Shown here piece by piece: positions 1 to 8,844 of a DNA stretch of 43,680 nucleotides (position 1 is its first letter; each line of letters starts with the position of its first letter). Below the pieces are notes generated by a model. The model did not search any database, was not told where the DNA came from, and saw only the letters and a list, made by a program, of their open reading frames with translations. The translations under genes and the position numbers were made by a program. The DNA comes from an uncultured Thermomicrobiales bacterium (lineage in GTDB: Bacteria > Chloroflexota > Chloroflexia > Thermomicrobiales > UBA6265): positions 1-43,680 of the forward strand of contig CADCWL010000023.1 of assembly GCA_902806405.1 (NCBI GenBank), in the 5' to 3' direction.

Positions 1-526
1 CGACGGCGGCGACCGGCTCGCCGTCCGCCTCCTTGCTCTCCCCCATCACCGGGACGGCGACCGCGATCGCCTCGTCCCCCCCGGAGAGGTCCAAGCGGGT
101 CGACACGCCGAAGGCAGTGGGGCCGAGGGCGTCGTCCAGCGCGGCCGTAATCCCTTCGGGGAGCGGACCCGCCTCCAGCCCGGCCGTGGCGACGAGGGAG
201 CGGTCGTCGGCGACCAGGAAGAGCGCGTAGAGGCTGTTCGGGCGGGCCCGGCGGAACTGGGTGAGGAGCGCCTCGGCCGGCTCGGCGTCGAGCCGCTGCA
301 GCGCCCGCTCGCTCGCCAGCTCCTGCAGCACGGCGTCGTAGTCCTCGACCATGGTGCCGACGACCTGGGCGACGACCTCGGCGGTCGCGACCTGCGCCTC
401 AAGCAGCTGATCGTGCTCGTGGAACACGTTCTGCTGGAGCAGGAAGAGCACCACCCCAAGCAGCGGCAGCAGGCACGCGAGGGCGACCAGCACGAATCTC
501 GCCCGTAGGGACCAACGCTGTCCCAC
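1..526 (-). CDS. Membrane sensor protein, N-terminal part (cut by window edge)
   Basis: The minus strand reads from a GTG at 526, preceded by GGAGGA at good spacing, and stays open to the window edge, so the C-terminus is missing (about 175 residues seen). The protein starts VGQRWSLRARFVLVALACLL: a short basic N-terminus and one membrane helix (about residues 8-33). An extracytoplasmic stretch follows that begins with a likely helix (FHEHDQLLEAQVATAEVV) and then an alpha/beta region with SLYALFLVADDRSLVATAG, typical of Cache/PAS-like extracellular sensor domains. Such N-termini usually belong to histidine kinases or diguanylate cyclases; the output domain lies outside the window. The ORF track lists only shadow frames here. 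Sensor role confident, output type unknown. Confidence 0.7.
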   Translation of the reverse strand, partial: MGQRWSLRARFVLVALACLLPLLGVVLFLLQQNVFHEHDQLLEAQVATAEVVAQVVGTMVEDYDAVLQELASERALQRLDAEPAEALLTQFRRARPNSLYALFLVADDRSLVATAGLEAGPLPEGITAALDDALGPTAFGVSTRLDLSGGDEAIAVAVPVMGESKEADGEPVAAV

Positions 527-654
527 CCCGTTCCTCCGCCGAATCGCCTTGACTCTGGGTAACAATTTTCATCTTCCCGCGACGACCGGTGCGCCGGACA
601 GGCACCTTGGTCCCGTCCGGACGGCCCATCCGTGTCCCTACCGGCGCCCGCAGG

Positions 655-1059
655 TCACTCCGCGACCGCCCTACGACGCGACCTCGGCGTCGACCGTCGC
701 CAGCAGCACCGCCTATGTCGCCCACCGTCCGTCAGCCCGCGCTGCACCTCTGCCACCTCGGCCGGCGTGATACCGAGCATGTCGGCGACATCAAGGAGGC
801 CGATCAGCGTGGGGAGCGGCTCGACGGCAGAGGCAAGCAAACCGTCGGCCTGGATGCCAACGGCCGGACCGGTCGTGACGTTGCCCAGCAGGAAGATCTG
901 AGCGGCGTTGGCGCCGATCGGAAAGCCTGCCGGCGGGAGTGCCCTGCCGAAGAAGGGCCCGAGCCGCCCGTCATCCACAAGGTCGTCGCTGACGTCGAAG
1001 CGGTTCGGGTCGAGCCCCTCCCGCGGCGACCAGGAGATGTGCGAGATCGGCATAGCCAT
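655..1059 (-). CDS. Hypothetical protein, possibly antitoxin-like (DUF2283-like)
   Basis: This 134-residue ORF starts at ATG 1059 with AAGGAG eight bases upstream, a convincing ribosome site. Residues about 1-109 look like a real protein: hydrophobic and acidic residues alternate normally (DPNRFDVSDD, FFGRALPPAGFPIGANAAQIF, VGIQADGLLASAVE, LLDVADMLGITPAEVAEVQ). The last 25 residues are arginine- and cysteine-rich like a shadow frame, so the original stop may have been lost. The pattern (an acidic beta region, then VVGIxxEG) recalls DUF2283-type small proteins that serve as antitoxins. The upstream reading frame resembles a small toxin and overlaps this ATG, which fits a toxin-antitoxin pair. 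The family assignment is inference and unsure. Confidence 0.45.
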   Translation of the reverse strand: MAMPISHISWSPREGLDPNRFDVSDDLVDDGRLGPFFGRALPPAGFPIGANAAQIFLLGNVTTGPAVGIQADGLLASAVEPLPTLIGLLDVADMLGITPAEVAEVQRGLTDGGRHRRCCWRRSTPRSRRRAVAE

Positions 1060-1349
1060 TGGGGCCGCTCCTTCCCCCTGACCATCTCCTTCGGGAGCGC
1101 CGTGGCCACGTGCCCGGAAGCGCGCTCATCGACGCGGGCCAGGGCGAAGTCGACCGTTCCCTCGGGGTACACGCGGTCGTACGGAGTCGGCGGCGCTCCG
1201 CGCCGGTCGTGGCCCTCGCGGTCCGGATCGTCGGCATCGGGCATCACACGATCGGGGTCCGTCGGTGCCGTCGTGACGGCCACTTCCTGCCCGGCAAGCG
1301 GCTCGTGGCCGCGTACGGCGTCGCGCCGCCACCGCTCCCTGGTCAGCAC
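1056..1349 (-). pseudogene. Degraded small toxin-like gene (PBECR/RelE-like), stop lost
   Basis: A GTG at 1349 has GGGGGAGG six bases upstream and opens a frame reading VLTRERWRRDAVRGHEPLAGQE, then DPDRVMPDADDPDREG, YDRVYPEGTVDFAL and ASGHVATALPKEM, ending near GKERPQW. This order (LTxExW, a His in GHE/RHPE, DPDxV, a Tyr/Arg-rich strand, a VVTA strand) is the layout of small phage-barrier or RelE-like nuclease domains often seen in Chloroflexota. Several key positions are unusual (EGHDRRG where FYRSG is expected). No stop follows the W: the frame runs on to 804 through the downstream gene. I therefore call it a decayed gene. The family call rests on remembered sequence pattern only. Confidence 0.35.
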
Positions 1350-1568
1350 GATCCGCCTCCCCCATCGGCCCGCGCAGTGTACCAGGGCGTCAACAACCCG
1401 CTCCCGGCAGGGCCCGCCGCACCGGCGGCGAGAACGACGCCGATCGAGCCCCCCGACGTTCGGAGAGCGAATCGGCCGCCGACACCGCCCCTCGGACCGC
1501 CGGGCCGTCATCTCCCGGAGTTCGTCGAGCGCGCCCAACGACGAGGCCGGTCCCAACCCGTTGCCACC

Positions 1569-3584
1569 CTACTCCGCGAAGACCACCACCTGGTGCTCGG
1601 CCACCCGCGGCACCGACACCCACGTCACCCCGTCCCGCTCCTCGTGGGCCAGCGGCTCGCCGCCCGGCGCCAGCGTCACCGTCGCCGCCGGGCGGGGCAG
1701 GCGGACGCCGACGCGGACATCGGCGAGCGGCAGGACGTCCTCGACGACATCGATCACCGGGCCGCGGCGCTGGGGGACGGCGTGGATCAGGTGGAGCACC
1801 GTCCGCCCCTCGTCCGGCTGGCGCAGGAGCGCAACCTCCGCCGTCGTCGGCAGCCCCGGCGTCTGCAGGGCCGGGTCCGGCACGAGGCGATCGAGCAGGG
1901 CGCCGATCAGGTCTCGGTACGCCGGGACCGCGTGCTGGCGGTAGGCGCCGAAGAGGGGGCTGTGGCAGTAGATGACCCGCCCACGTTGAGTTACCGCCGG
2001 CAGGTCGGTGGCGTGGTCGAACGCCGCCTGGCGGTGCCCGAAGAAGTGCTCCGGCGAGCGGGTGAAGTACGGCACCCCGACCCGCGCCAAGGTCTCGGCC
2101 CCGGTCGCCCGGACCGCGCTCCCCCGATCGTAGAGCACCTGGTGGTACCCCGCGAGCGCCTCCCCGAGCTCCGGTCCCGCGACGAGGAAGTCCGGCGTCT
2201 CCGGCGCTTCCCCGGCGTACTCGACGCCGAGCGCGGCGGCCAGCGCCGGGGCGAAGCGGTCCCCCTCCGGCGACAGCCCCGCCCGGTGGGTCAGCAGCAG
2301 CGACCCGCCGCCGTCGAGATACTCCCCGATCTTGGCCGCGTACGCCTCGTCGAAGGGGACGTCGTCCGGGGCGATCACGACCGCGTAGGGGGCGAGGTCG
2401 GCGTCGCGGTCGAGGAACCGAAAGGGGCGGTGCAGCTCCAGCAGCATCCGCAGCGCCCCCTCGTCCGACTCGCGGCCGACGGTGGCGAAGCGCGGGCCCG
2501 TCTCCGCCAGCAGCACGCCGACCTCCGGCACCGGCTCGGCGCCGACGCACCACGGCTCGACCGCCGCCACCCCGCCGAAGACGGCCCCCAGTCGCTCGTA
2601 GGTCGCGGCATCGAGCGCGCCGCGGGGGTGGAGGTGATCGCCGACCGAGCAGGCCGCCCCGGAGGCGAGCATCCGGGCGCACTCGTAGCGGAGCGCCGGC
2701 TCCGTCTTGATCGAGCCGAAGTCGCCCCAGTGGGTGTGGAAGATGCCGGTCATGCCGAGGATCGGCCAGGGCAAGGTCTGGAAGTAGGCGGCGAAGAGGG
2801 GGTAGTGGTTGTAGCCCCAGCCGCCCCCCGGCAAGGACTCGATCTCGACGTGGCTGTAGAACGGCAGTTCGGCGCGGGAGCCGAGCGCCGGGTCGCGGTC
2901 CGGCCGCAGCCGGCTGTTGTAGAAGATCGTGGCCTCCGGGGTCCGCCCCCGGACCAGCGCCGATGCCCGTTCCATGAAGCCCCGCTCGATCCGCGTTTCG
3001 AAGTCGCGGAGGGCGACGGGGTCGCGGGGATCGACCCCCTCCTCCCGCAGCCGGCGGCGGCGCCAGACCGAGCCGTTGCCGTCGTCCCCCTGGCGGATGA
3101 TGTCGAAGAAGATCCCATCCACCGGACCGTAGCGATCCAGCACCTCCTCCGTGCAGGCCAGCACGTAGTCGACGTAGGGGCTGGCGAAGTCGAGGAAGCG
3201 CCAGGAGGAGAGGTCGTCCGGCCGGGAGCGGCAGATGCGGCCGTCGGCCCGGAGCTGCAGCCACTCCGGGTGCGTGTCGGCCATCAGCTCGTCCCAGCCG
3301 ACGGTCAGGTAGATCGGCGCCCGCACGCCGACCCCGTGCAGGGCTTCGATCTGCGCCCCGAGCAGGTCGAAGCCGAGCCCCGGGTGCATCGTCCCGACAT
3401 CGGTCGGGTGGTAGGAGTAGCCGTGGTGGCAGCGCGAGAAGACCGTCATCGAGTCGACGTGCGCCGCCCGCACCGTCTCGGCGAACCGCGCCGCGTCGAA
3501 CGCCTTGCCCACGTCCGGGATCTCCCCCGGCGTGTGGAAATCGAGGTGAACCTGCCGCATCCGCAACCGCGAGGGCGCTGCCAT
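1569..3584 (-). CDS. Putative glycoside hydrolase, GHL6 type, with C-terminal trimerisation-like domain
   Basis: A 671-residue protein. I chose ATG 3584 (MAAPSRLRMRQVHLDFHT) because AGGAG lies just upstream and the longer ORF adds only low-complexity sequence. The N-terminal half is a TIM-barrel hydrolase of the GHL6 type: RQVHLDFHTPGEIPDVG, AHVDSMTVFSRCHHGYSY, IYLTVGWDE, then VDGIFFDIIRQGDD, where the Asp/Glu on the strand ends would be catalytic. The C-terminal half (from about residue 375) looks like the glutamine-amidotransferase-like domain of beta-galactosidases (VGVLLAETG, VVIAPDDVPFDE, GGGSLLLTH). There is no signal peptide, so it should act in the cytoplasm. It is the last gene of the transporter/GH29 operon. 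A paralogue sits at 17659-19773 behind GH95. The exact substrate is unknown; context suggests fucosylated oligosaccharide. Confidence 0.85.
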   Translation of the reverse strand: MAAPSRLRMRQVHLDFHTPGEIPDVGKAFDAARFAETVRAAHVDSMTVFSRCHHGYSYHPTDVGTMHPGLGFDLLGAQIEALHGVGVRAPIYLTVGWDELMADTHPEWLQLRADGRICRSRPDDLSSWRFLDFASPYVDYVLACTEEVLDRYGPVDGIFFDIIRQGDDGNGSVWRRRRLREEGVDPRDPVALRDFETRIERGFMERASALVRGRTPEATIFYNSRLRPDRDPALGSRAELPFYSHVEIESLPGGGWGYNHYPLFAAYFQTLPWPILGMTGIFHTHWGDFGSIKTEPALRYECARMLASGAACSVGDHLHPRGALDAATYERLGAVFGGVAAVEPWCVGAEPVPEVGVLLAETGPRFATVGRESDEGALRMLLELHRPFRFLDRDADLAPYAVVIAPDDVPFDEAYAAKIGEYLDGGGSLLLTHRAGLSPEGDRFAPALAAALGVEYAGEAPETPDFLVAGPELGEALAGYHQVLYDRGSAVRATGAETLARVGVPYFTRSPEHFFGHRQAAFDHATDLPAVTQRGRVIYCHSPLFGAYRQHAVPAYRDLIGALLDRLVPDPALQTPGLPTTAEVALLRQPDEGRTVLHLIHAVPQRRGPVIDVVEDVLPLADVRVGVRLPRPAATVTLAPGGEPLAHEERDGVTWVSVPRVAEHQVVVFAE

Positions 3585-3747
3585 CAGAATGCCTCTCCTC
3601 TCTGGCGATCGAACAAACGCGCCGCGATGGGGACGGGTCGCCCCCGCCGCGGGCGAAGCCGGTGGCGCGTCGGGGCCGTCGCGGGCGCGGCCCGCCTCGG
3701 GGACGGGCACCGCCGTGGTCGCCGTCGGCGGAGTCGATCGGGCGGCG

Positions 3748-5124
3748 TCAGGCCGAACCGACGCCGGTCGCCGTCGGCAGCGGCCGGATCTCGAGCGCGT
3801 GGGCCGGCGCCTCCGGGAGGTCGGCCGGGAGGGTCAGGCGGAGCCGGTCGTCCGCCGCGGCGACGGGTATCGGCCCATCCCGGCCGAGGAGGCGAACCGC
3901 CGTGCCCGCGGCCGGCCGCAGCCCGGGCAGCTCGAGCGGACCGCCCGTCGGTTGTCCGAGCAGGATCGCGTAGAGCGCCTCGCCCTTGCGCGTGAAGCGG
4001 AGCGGGGTGCCGTCGCCGGCCGCGCCCTCGGCCGCCTCCCACGGTCGCGTGCCAAAAATCGCCTCGCCGTTGACCCGCAGCCAGGCGCCGAGCCCCTCCA
4101 GCCGCGTCCGCTGCCCGGCCGGGATCTCCCCGTCCGCGGTCGGCCCGACGTTGAGCAGGACGTTGCCGTTCTTGCTGACCACGTCGACGACGAAGCGGAC
4201 CAGCTCGGGGACCGAGAGGAACGAGGCGTCGTCCTCGTTTCGGTTGTAGCCGAAGGAGAAGCCGATGCCGCGCGTGAACTCGAACTTCTCGGCGCTCCGC
4301 TCGACGACGGTGGCGTACTCCGGGGTCCGGAAGTCGTACGAGGCGCCAGGCTGGAGGTCCATGCTCATCTTGAAGCGGTCGTTGACCACCCCGTCGGGGA
4401 CCGCCCGCTCGTAGTCGGCGATCAACCCTTCGGCGTCGAACGCCCGCGGGCTGCCGATGTCGTTCCAGAGGACGGAGGGTCTGTAGCGCTCGATCAGCTC
4501 CCGAAAGTGGGCGTCGACGTAGGCGACGTAGGCCGCGTCCTGGGGCACGGCGGCGATCAGGTCCGGCAGATCCTCGATCACGGTGTCGTTGAAGGTGACG
4601 TCGAGGCCGCCCGAGTAGTAGAGGCCCATCCGCAGCCCGGTGGCTCGGACCGCCTCGGTCAGCTCGCCGACCAAGTCGCGCCGGGCGTGGAAGGCGCCCT
4701 TGGTCGGGTGGGGGACCGCGCTCGGCCACAGGCGGAACCCCTCGTGGTGCTTCGTCGTCAGGACGACGTAGCGGGCGCCGACGTCGCGGAAGAGCGCCGC
4801 CCACGCCGCCGGGTCCCAGCCCGCCGCCGCCTCGTCGAACATCGGCACGAAGGCGTCGTAGTCCACCTCGGGGCCGAAGCTGGCGCGGTGGTACTCGGCG
4901 GTCGGGCTCCCCGCGATCCGCATCGAGTTGACGTACCACTCGGCGTACGGGTTGCGCCGGAACCAGGCTTGCCACCCCTCCCGCTCGACCACCTCCCCGA
5001 GCGGGCCCGTCGTCGGCGCCCAGCCGGGGACGGAGTAGAGCCCCCAGTGGACGAAGATGCCGAGCTTGGCGTCGTCGTACCAGGCGGGGAGGGGCCGGCG
5101 GGCTCGGGACGGGGCGGCATCCAT
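3748..5124 (-). CDS. Alpha-L-fucosidase, GH29
   Basis: A 458-residue GH29 enzyme that removes terminal alpha-L-fucose with retention of configuration. The start is ATG 5124 (MDAAPSRARR) with GGAGG eleven bases upstream; the 700-residue ORF in the track only adds a shadow of the permease. Hallmarks are WYDDAKLGIFVHWGLYSVPGW (residues 15-35), LTTKHHEGFRLW (122-133) and SVLWNDIGSP, where Asp222 should be the nucleophile. GNVLLNVGPTADGEIP is the usual GH29 stretch before the C-terminal beta domain. No signal peptide is visible, so cleavage is expected inside the cell after import. It lies 53 bp after the second permease gene and 163 bp before the GHL6 gene in the same operon. Family assignment is firm. 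Confidence 0.95.
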   Translation of the reverse strand: MDAAPSRARRPLPAWYDDAKLGIFVHWGLYSVPGWAPTTGPLGEVVEREGWQAWFRRNPYAEWYVNSMRIAGSPTAEYHRASFGPEVDYDAFVPMFDEAAAGWDPAAWAALFRDVGARYVVLTTKHHEGFRLWPSAVPHPTKGAFHARRDLVGELTEAVRATGLRMGLYYSGGLDVTFNDTVIEDLPDLIAAVPQDAAYVAYVDAHFRELIERYRPSVLWNDIGSPRAFDAEGLIADYERAVPDGVVNDRFKMSMDLQPGASYDFRTPEYATVVERSAEKFEFTRGIGFSFGYNRNEDDASFLSVPELVRFVVDVVSKNGNVLLNVGPTADGEIPAGQRTRLEGLGAWLRVNGEAIFGTRPWEAAEGAAGDGTPLRFTRKGEALYAILLGQPTGGPLELPGLRPAAGTAVRLLGRDGPIPVAAADDRLRLTLPADLPEAPAHALEIRPLPTATGVGSA

Positions 5125-5177
5125 CGCGGTCGTTGCCTCCAATGGTCGGGAGGAAGATCGGTCGGGGCGGGGGGTGG

Positions 5178-6077
5178 TCAGCGGCCGCCCATCCCGGTCA
5201 GCGTCACGCCGCGGATAAAGGTCCGCTGGGCGACGAAGAAGACGACCAGGACCGGCACCAGGGTGATGATCGAGACCGCCATCAGCTGGTTGAACTGCGT
5301 GAAGTTCTGGCCGCGGAAGAGGTTCAGGCCGAGGGCGAGCGTGTAGAGATCGGTCGAGCGGAGGTAGATCAGGGGGTCGAGCAGGTTGGTCCAGTTGCCG
5401 ATGAACGAGAAGATCGCGACCGTCGCCAGGGCCGGCCGGGAGAGGGGCAGGATCACGTCGAACAGGATCCGGAGGTGGGAGGCGCCGTCGATGCGGGCGG
5501 CGTCGTCGAGGTCGCGCGGAATCGTCATGAAGAACTGGCGCAGCAGAAAGATAAAGAACGGGTAGCCGAACCAGGCCGGCAGGATCAGCGGCCAGAGGGT
5601 GTTGACCAGCCCAACCTCGCTGAAGAGGAGGAAGCGGGGCACGATCGTCACCTCGCGCGGGATCATCAGGGTCGCCAAGAGCAAGATGAAGAGCGCGTTC
5701 TTGCCCCGCGCCCGGAGCCGAGCGAAGCCGTAGGCGACCAGCGAGCAGGAGACGAGGTTGCCGAGCACGTTGGCGAAGGTGACGATCAGGGAGTTGCGGA
5801 GAAAGGTGTTGAACGGGAGCACCGTCCAGCCGTCGATGTAGTTGCGCCACTCGAAGGAGTCAGGCAGCCAGCGGGGCGGGACGGTGAAGACGTCCTCCGA
5901 CAGCTTGAGCGAGGTTGCGACCATCCAGAGGAACGGCAGCAGGAAGAGGGCCGACCCGGCCAGCAGCAGCGCCCAGACGAGCAGGCGGTGCAGCAGCCCC
6001 AAGTGGCGCCCCCCCAGCCGCGGCGCGCGGCGGGCGACCGGGACGACGGGGGCGGGGCGCGGCAGAACCTGGCTCAT
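5178..6077 (-). CDS. ABC sugar transporter permease, MalG/UgpE type (CUT1)
   Basis: A 299-residue inner-membrane permease. It has six hydrophobic segments, starting LLVWALLLAGSALFLLPFLWMV, and the ATPase-contacting EAA loop reads DDAARIDGASHLRILFDVILPLSRPAL, close to the EAAxxDGA consensus. MalG-type proteins pair with a MalF-type partner, encoded 14 bp upstream, and with a periplasmic or membrane-anchored binding protein, encoded at the start of the operon. ATG 6077 has AGGAGG upstream. No ATPase gene is in the window, so the transporter probably borrows a shared MsmK/UgpC-type ATPase encoded elsewhere, as is common for CUT1 systems. The cargo is probably a fucosylated oligosaccharide, given the fucosidase gene that follows. 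Confidence 0.95.
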   Translation of the reverse strand: MSQVLPRPAPVVPVARRAPRLGGRHLGLLHRLLVWALLLAGSALFLLPFLWMVATSLKLSEDVFTVPPRWLPDSFEWRNYIDGWTVLPFNTFLRNSLIVTFANVLGNLVSCSLVAYGFARLRARGKNALFILLLATLMIPREVTIVPRFLLFSEVGLVNTLWPLILPAWFGYPFFIFLLRQFFMTIPRDLDDAARIDGASHLRILFDVILPLSRPALATVAIFSFIGNWTNLLDPLIYLRSTDLYTLALGLNLFRGQNFTQFNQLMAVSIITLVPVLVVFFVAQRTFIRGVTLTGMGGR

Positions 6078-6091
6078 CCGTCTCCTACCTC

Positions 6092-7051
6092 CTATCTCCC
6101 CTGGTCCGCCTCGTAGTAGACCCAGTAGCGGGCGGCGACAAACTGAAGGGCGGTGATCGCCATGATGACCACGAGCAGCACCCAGGCGATCGCCGAGGCG
6201 TAGCCGAGGTCGAAAAAGGTGAAAGCGTTCCGGTAGAGGTAGAGCCCCAAGACCAGCGTCGAATTGGCCGGCCCGCCGTCGGTCATGATCAGGATCAGGA
6301 CGAAGCCCTGGAGCGAGGTGATGAAGCCGACGACGACGTTATAGAAGATCACCGGCGACATCATCGGGATCGTCACGTCCCGGAACTTGCGCCACGCGCC
6401 GGCGCCGTCGAGTGCCGCCGCCTCGTAGAGGTGCTGCGGCACGCTCTGCAGCCCGGCGAGGTAGATCACCATCGCCCCACCGACGCCCCAGAGGCTCATC
6501 AGGATCAGCCCCGGCATGGACCAGTCGGGCGACTTCAGCCAGCCCGGCCCATCGATCCCGAGCCGCGCCAGCCCCGCGTTCAGCAGCCCGTAGTCGGGGT
6601 GGAGGATGTTGGTCCAGAGGATCGCGACGGCGATGCCGCTGACCACCGCCGGCAGGTAGAAGATCGTCCGGAAGAGGGCGATCCCGCGCACCGACTGGTT
6701 CAGCAGCAGCGCCAGCAGAAACGAGGTGACGACCCCGAGGCCGACGCTGCCGACGCCGTAGTAAAAGGTGTTGCGCAGCGCCTTGAAGAAGACCGCGTCG
6801 TCGAGCATCCGCTGGTAGTTGCCCCCCCCGACCCAGGTCGGGTCGCCAAGCAACGACCAGTTCGTCAGGCTGACGAGAAAGGAGGCGACGATCGGCCCGG
6901 CGTCGAAGAGGAGAAAGCCGACGATCCAGAGCGAGATGAAGGCGTAGAAGGCGAGCTCCTCCCGCCGCGCCTGCCGCCCCAGTTTAACCCGGGCGCCAGC
7001 CTCGCTCCGCGGTCGCGGACGGACGCGCGCCGCCACGGACGGAAAAGCCAC
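6092..7051 (-). CDS. ABC sugar transporter permease, MalF/UgpA type (CUT1)
   Basis: A 319-residue permease starting at GTG 7051, with AAGGAGG six bases upstream. After a basic cytoplasmic N-terminus come six membrane segments (AFYAFISLWIVGFLLFDAGPIVASF and so on). The EAA loop reads YEAAALDGAGAWRKFRDVTIPMMSP, the normal MalF/UgpA form. It pairs with the permease 14 bp downstream. It is separated from the binding-protein gene by a 119-bp gap with a long stem-loop, a layout that usually lets the binding protein be made in excess over the permeases. Confidence 0.95.
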   Translation of the reverse strand: MAFPSVAARVRPRPRSEAGARVKLGRQARREELAFYAFISLWIVGFLLFDAGPIVASFLVSLTNWSLLGDPTWVGGGNYQRMLDDAVFFKALRNTFYYGVGSVGLGVVTSFLLALLLNQSVRGIALFRTIFYLPAVVSGIAVAILWTNILHPDYGLLNAGLARLGIDGPGWLKSPDWSMPGLILMSLWGVGGAMVIYLAGLQSVPQHLYEAAALDGAGAWRKFRDVTIPMMSPVIFYNVVVGFITSLQGFVLILIMTDGGPANSTLVLGLYLYRNAFTFFDLGYASAIAWVLLVVIMAITALQFVAARYWVYYEADQGR

Positions 7052-7067
7052 GGATCGCCTCCTTCAG

Positions 7068-7148
7068 GGAGAGGGACGAGGGAAGACGGAAGAGGGAAGG
7101 ACGATGCGAACGTCGTCGGTCTCCTTCCCTCTTGCCCCTTCCCTCTCC
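7068..7148. promoter_or_regulatory. Long stem-loop between binding-protein and permease genes
   Basis: A perfect 12-bp stem, AAGAGGGAAGGA at 7090-7101 with TCCTTCCCTCTT at 7122-7133, is extended by an outer arm, GGAGAGGG at 7068-7075 with CCCTCTCC at 7141-7148. It is purine-rich on one side and has no T-tract. In sugar ABC operons such structures stabilise the upstream binding-protein mRNA or reduce read-through into the permeases. That role is inferred from position; the pairing is visible. Confidence 0.6.
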
Positions 7149-7170
7149 GTCGGCGCGGTGCCCGCTCCCG

Positions 7171-8613
7171 CTACGAGGCGTTCTGCGCCAGGATCGGGTC
7201 GATCGCCTGGCAGATCTGCTGCAGGGCCGGCTCGACCTCCAGGCTGCCGGCGATCACCTCGTCCCAGATCGCCTGGGCCGCTTGGGTGACGCGCGGGCCG
7301 GTCGGCTTGTCGAGGATCTCGTGCGAGGCGATCGAGGTCAGCGCCTGCTGCGCGAGCGGGGCGCCGGCCGGCGCGAACTCGGAGTCGAGGTAGGCCGGCC
7401 AGGCCGAGAGGCGGGCCGGGCTCCCCCGCCCCGTCAGGGCCCACATGTACCGCTGGCCCGCGGTCGAGAGGTAGTCGTTCAGGTAGATCCAGGCCGCGTC
7501 GGCGTTCTCCGTTCCGGTCGTGATCATGTAGGCGCTGCCGGCGCTAAAGGTGGCGTGCGCTTGCGGGCCCTTCGGCCAGAGCGCCATCTCCCAGTTGAAC
7601 TTGGCGTTCTCCCGGATCGGCGGCGTCGCCCAGGTTCCTTCCAGGAACATCCCGATGTTGCCGAACTGGAAGGCCGGCCAGGCGACGTTGCGGACGTCGT
7701 CCGGGGTCGGCACCGCCCCCGCCGCCCGCAGCTCGTCCCACCACGTCATCGCCTCGACCGCCGCCGGCTCGGTCAGCCGGCAGGTCGTCTCCTCCGGCTC
7801 GTTGACGTAGGCGGCGCCGAACGGGAAGAGGTAGGCCGGCGCCAGCGTCCCGGCGCCCGGGGTCGGCAACGGAGCGAGGCCGAAGGTCTTGGTCGCCCCC
7901 TCGCCGCTCGTCAGCTTGAGGGCCGCCTCCTTGACCGTGTCGAGGGTCCAGGTGTCGTCCGGGGGGGCGATCCCGGCCTTGTCGAAGAGGTCGCGGTTGA
8001 AATAGAGCATCCCCGGCCCCTCGTCGTAGGGGATGCCGTAGAGCCCCTCCTCGTTCCGGTAGGAGACGAGGGAGGGGGGGACGAAGTCGTCCAGGTTGAA
8101 GTCGGGCTGCCCGGCGATGTAGTCGTCGAGCCGCTGAAAGAGGCCCTGGCCGATGAACTGCTGCGCCCAGGCGAACTGGCAGTACATGATGTCGGGCAGG
8201 GTGCCGCCGGCGGCCTGCGCCGTGTACTTCTGCAGGTAGTCGGCGAACGGGGTGTTCTCGGCCTTGATCTCGATGTTCGGGTGGCGCTCCGTGAAGAGCG
8301 CGTCGAACTGCTGCTGGCGCTTGAAGAAGGTCGCGTCCCAGGCGTGAGAGATGGCGAGCGTCACCTTCTCCGTCGGCTCGGGCACGGCGGCCTGCGGCCA
8401 CGGCCCCTCGGCCCCCGCCTGCGGGTCGAAGATCGAGTCGCCCTGGCGGGCGGGGGCGGCGGTGACCGCGCCGGAGGCGGCCTCCAGCCCGGCCGTCAGC
8501 GCCGCGGCGGCGATGCCGAGCTTCGCGCCGAGCGCGAGGACGTGGCGACGGCTCATCCCGCGCCGCTCGAGCTCCCGCGCCAGTTCCACCACGTCGTCGA
8601 ACCTGCGTGCCAT
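7171..8613 (-). CDS. ABC transporter sugar-binding protein, family 1 (UgpB/MalE-like), secreted
   Basis: A 480-residue extracellular solute-binding protein and the first gene of the import/hydrolysis operon. ATG 8613 is preceded by AAAGGAG; the track ORF extends upstream only as junk. The N-terminus MARRFDDVVELARELERRGMSRRHVLALGAKLG has a Tat-like SRRHVL motif, a hydrophobic stretch and an Ala-rich cleavage region (VTAAPA), so export by Tat or Sec is likely. The body has family-1 features: FTERHPNIEIKAENTPFADYLQKYTAQAAGGTLPDIMYCQ, YGIPYDEGPGMLYFNRDLFDKAGI and a C-terminal WAYLND-like region. It should capture the sugar for the two permeases downstream. The ligand is inferred from the co-transcribed GH29 gene. 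Confidence 0.93.
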   Translation of the reverse strand: MARRFDDVVELARELERRGMSRRHVLALGAKLGIAAAALTAGLEAASGAVTAAPARQGDSIFDPQAGAEGPWPQAAVPEPTEKVTLAISHAWDATFFKRQQQFDALFTERHPNIEIKAENTPFADYLQKYTAQAAGGTLPDIMYCQFAWAQQFIGQGLFQRLDDYIAGQPDFNLDDFVPPSLVSYRNEEGLYGIPYDEGPGMLYFNRDLFDKAGIAPPDDTWTLDTVKEAALKLTSGEGATKTFGLAPLPTPGAGTLAPAYLFPFGAAYVNEPEETTCRLTEPAAVEAMTWWDELRAAGAVPTPDDVRNVAWPAFQFGNIGMFLEGTWATPPIRENAKFNWEMALWPKGPQAHATFSAGSAYMITTGTENADAAWIYLNDYLSTAGQRYMWALTGRGSPARLSAWPAYLDSEFAPAGAPLAQQALTSIASHEILDKPTGPRVTQAAQAIWDEVIAGSLEVEPALQQICQAIDPILAQNAS

Positions 8614-8844
8614 CGTCAACTCCTTTGCCCCGCGCCGGCCGTCGTCGGCCCAGCGTGCTCGGTCGGCGCGTCGTCGTCGCCACGTCGAGTTGACCGCTTC
8701 CCCGCTCGGGCGGCCGTGCCGCCGCCGCGCCTCCTCTCCGTCTCCGCGGCGCCGACCTCGGGGCGGCGCCGCACCGGGTAACGCCGATCGTGCCGCCACG
8801 ACCCGACGGCCAACCCATGTACCTCGTGTCCTTCGCCTGCGAGC

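Noticed and set aside
1059-3995. 978-residue plus-strand ORF
   Set aside because: Antisense shadow of the GHL6 gene; Arg/Pro/Val-rich, no motifs.
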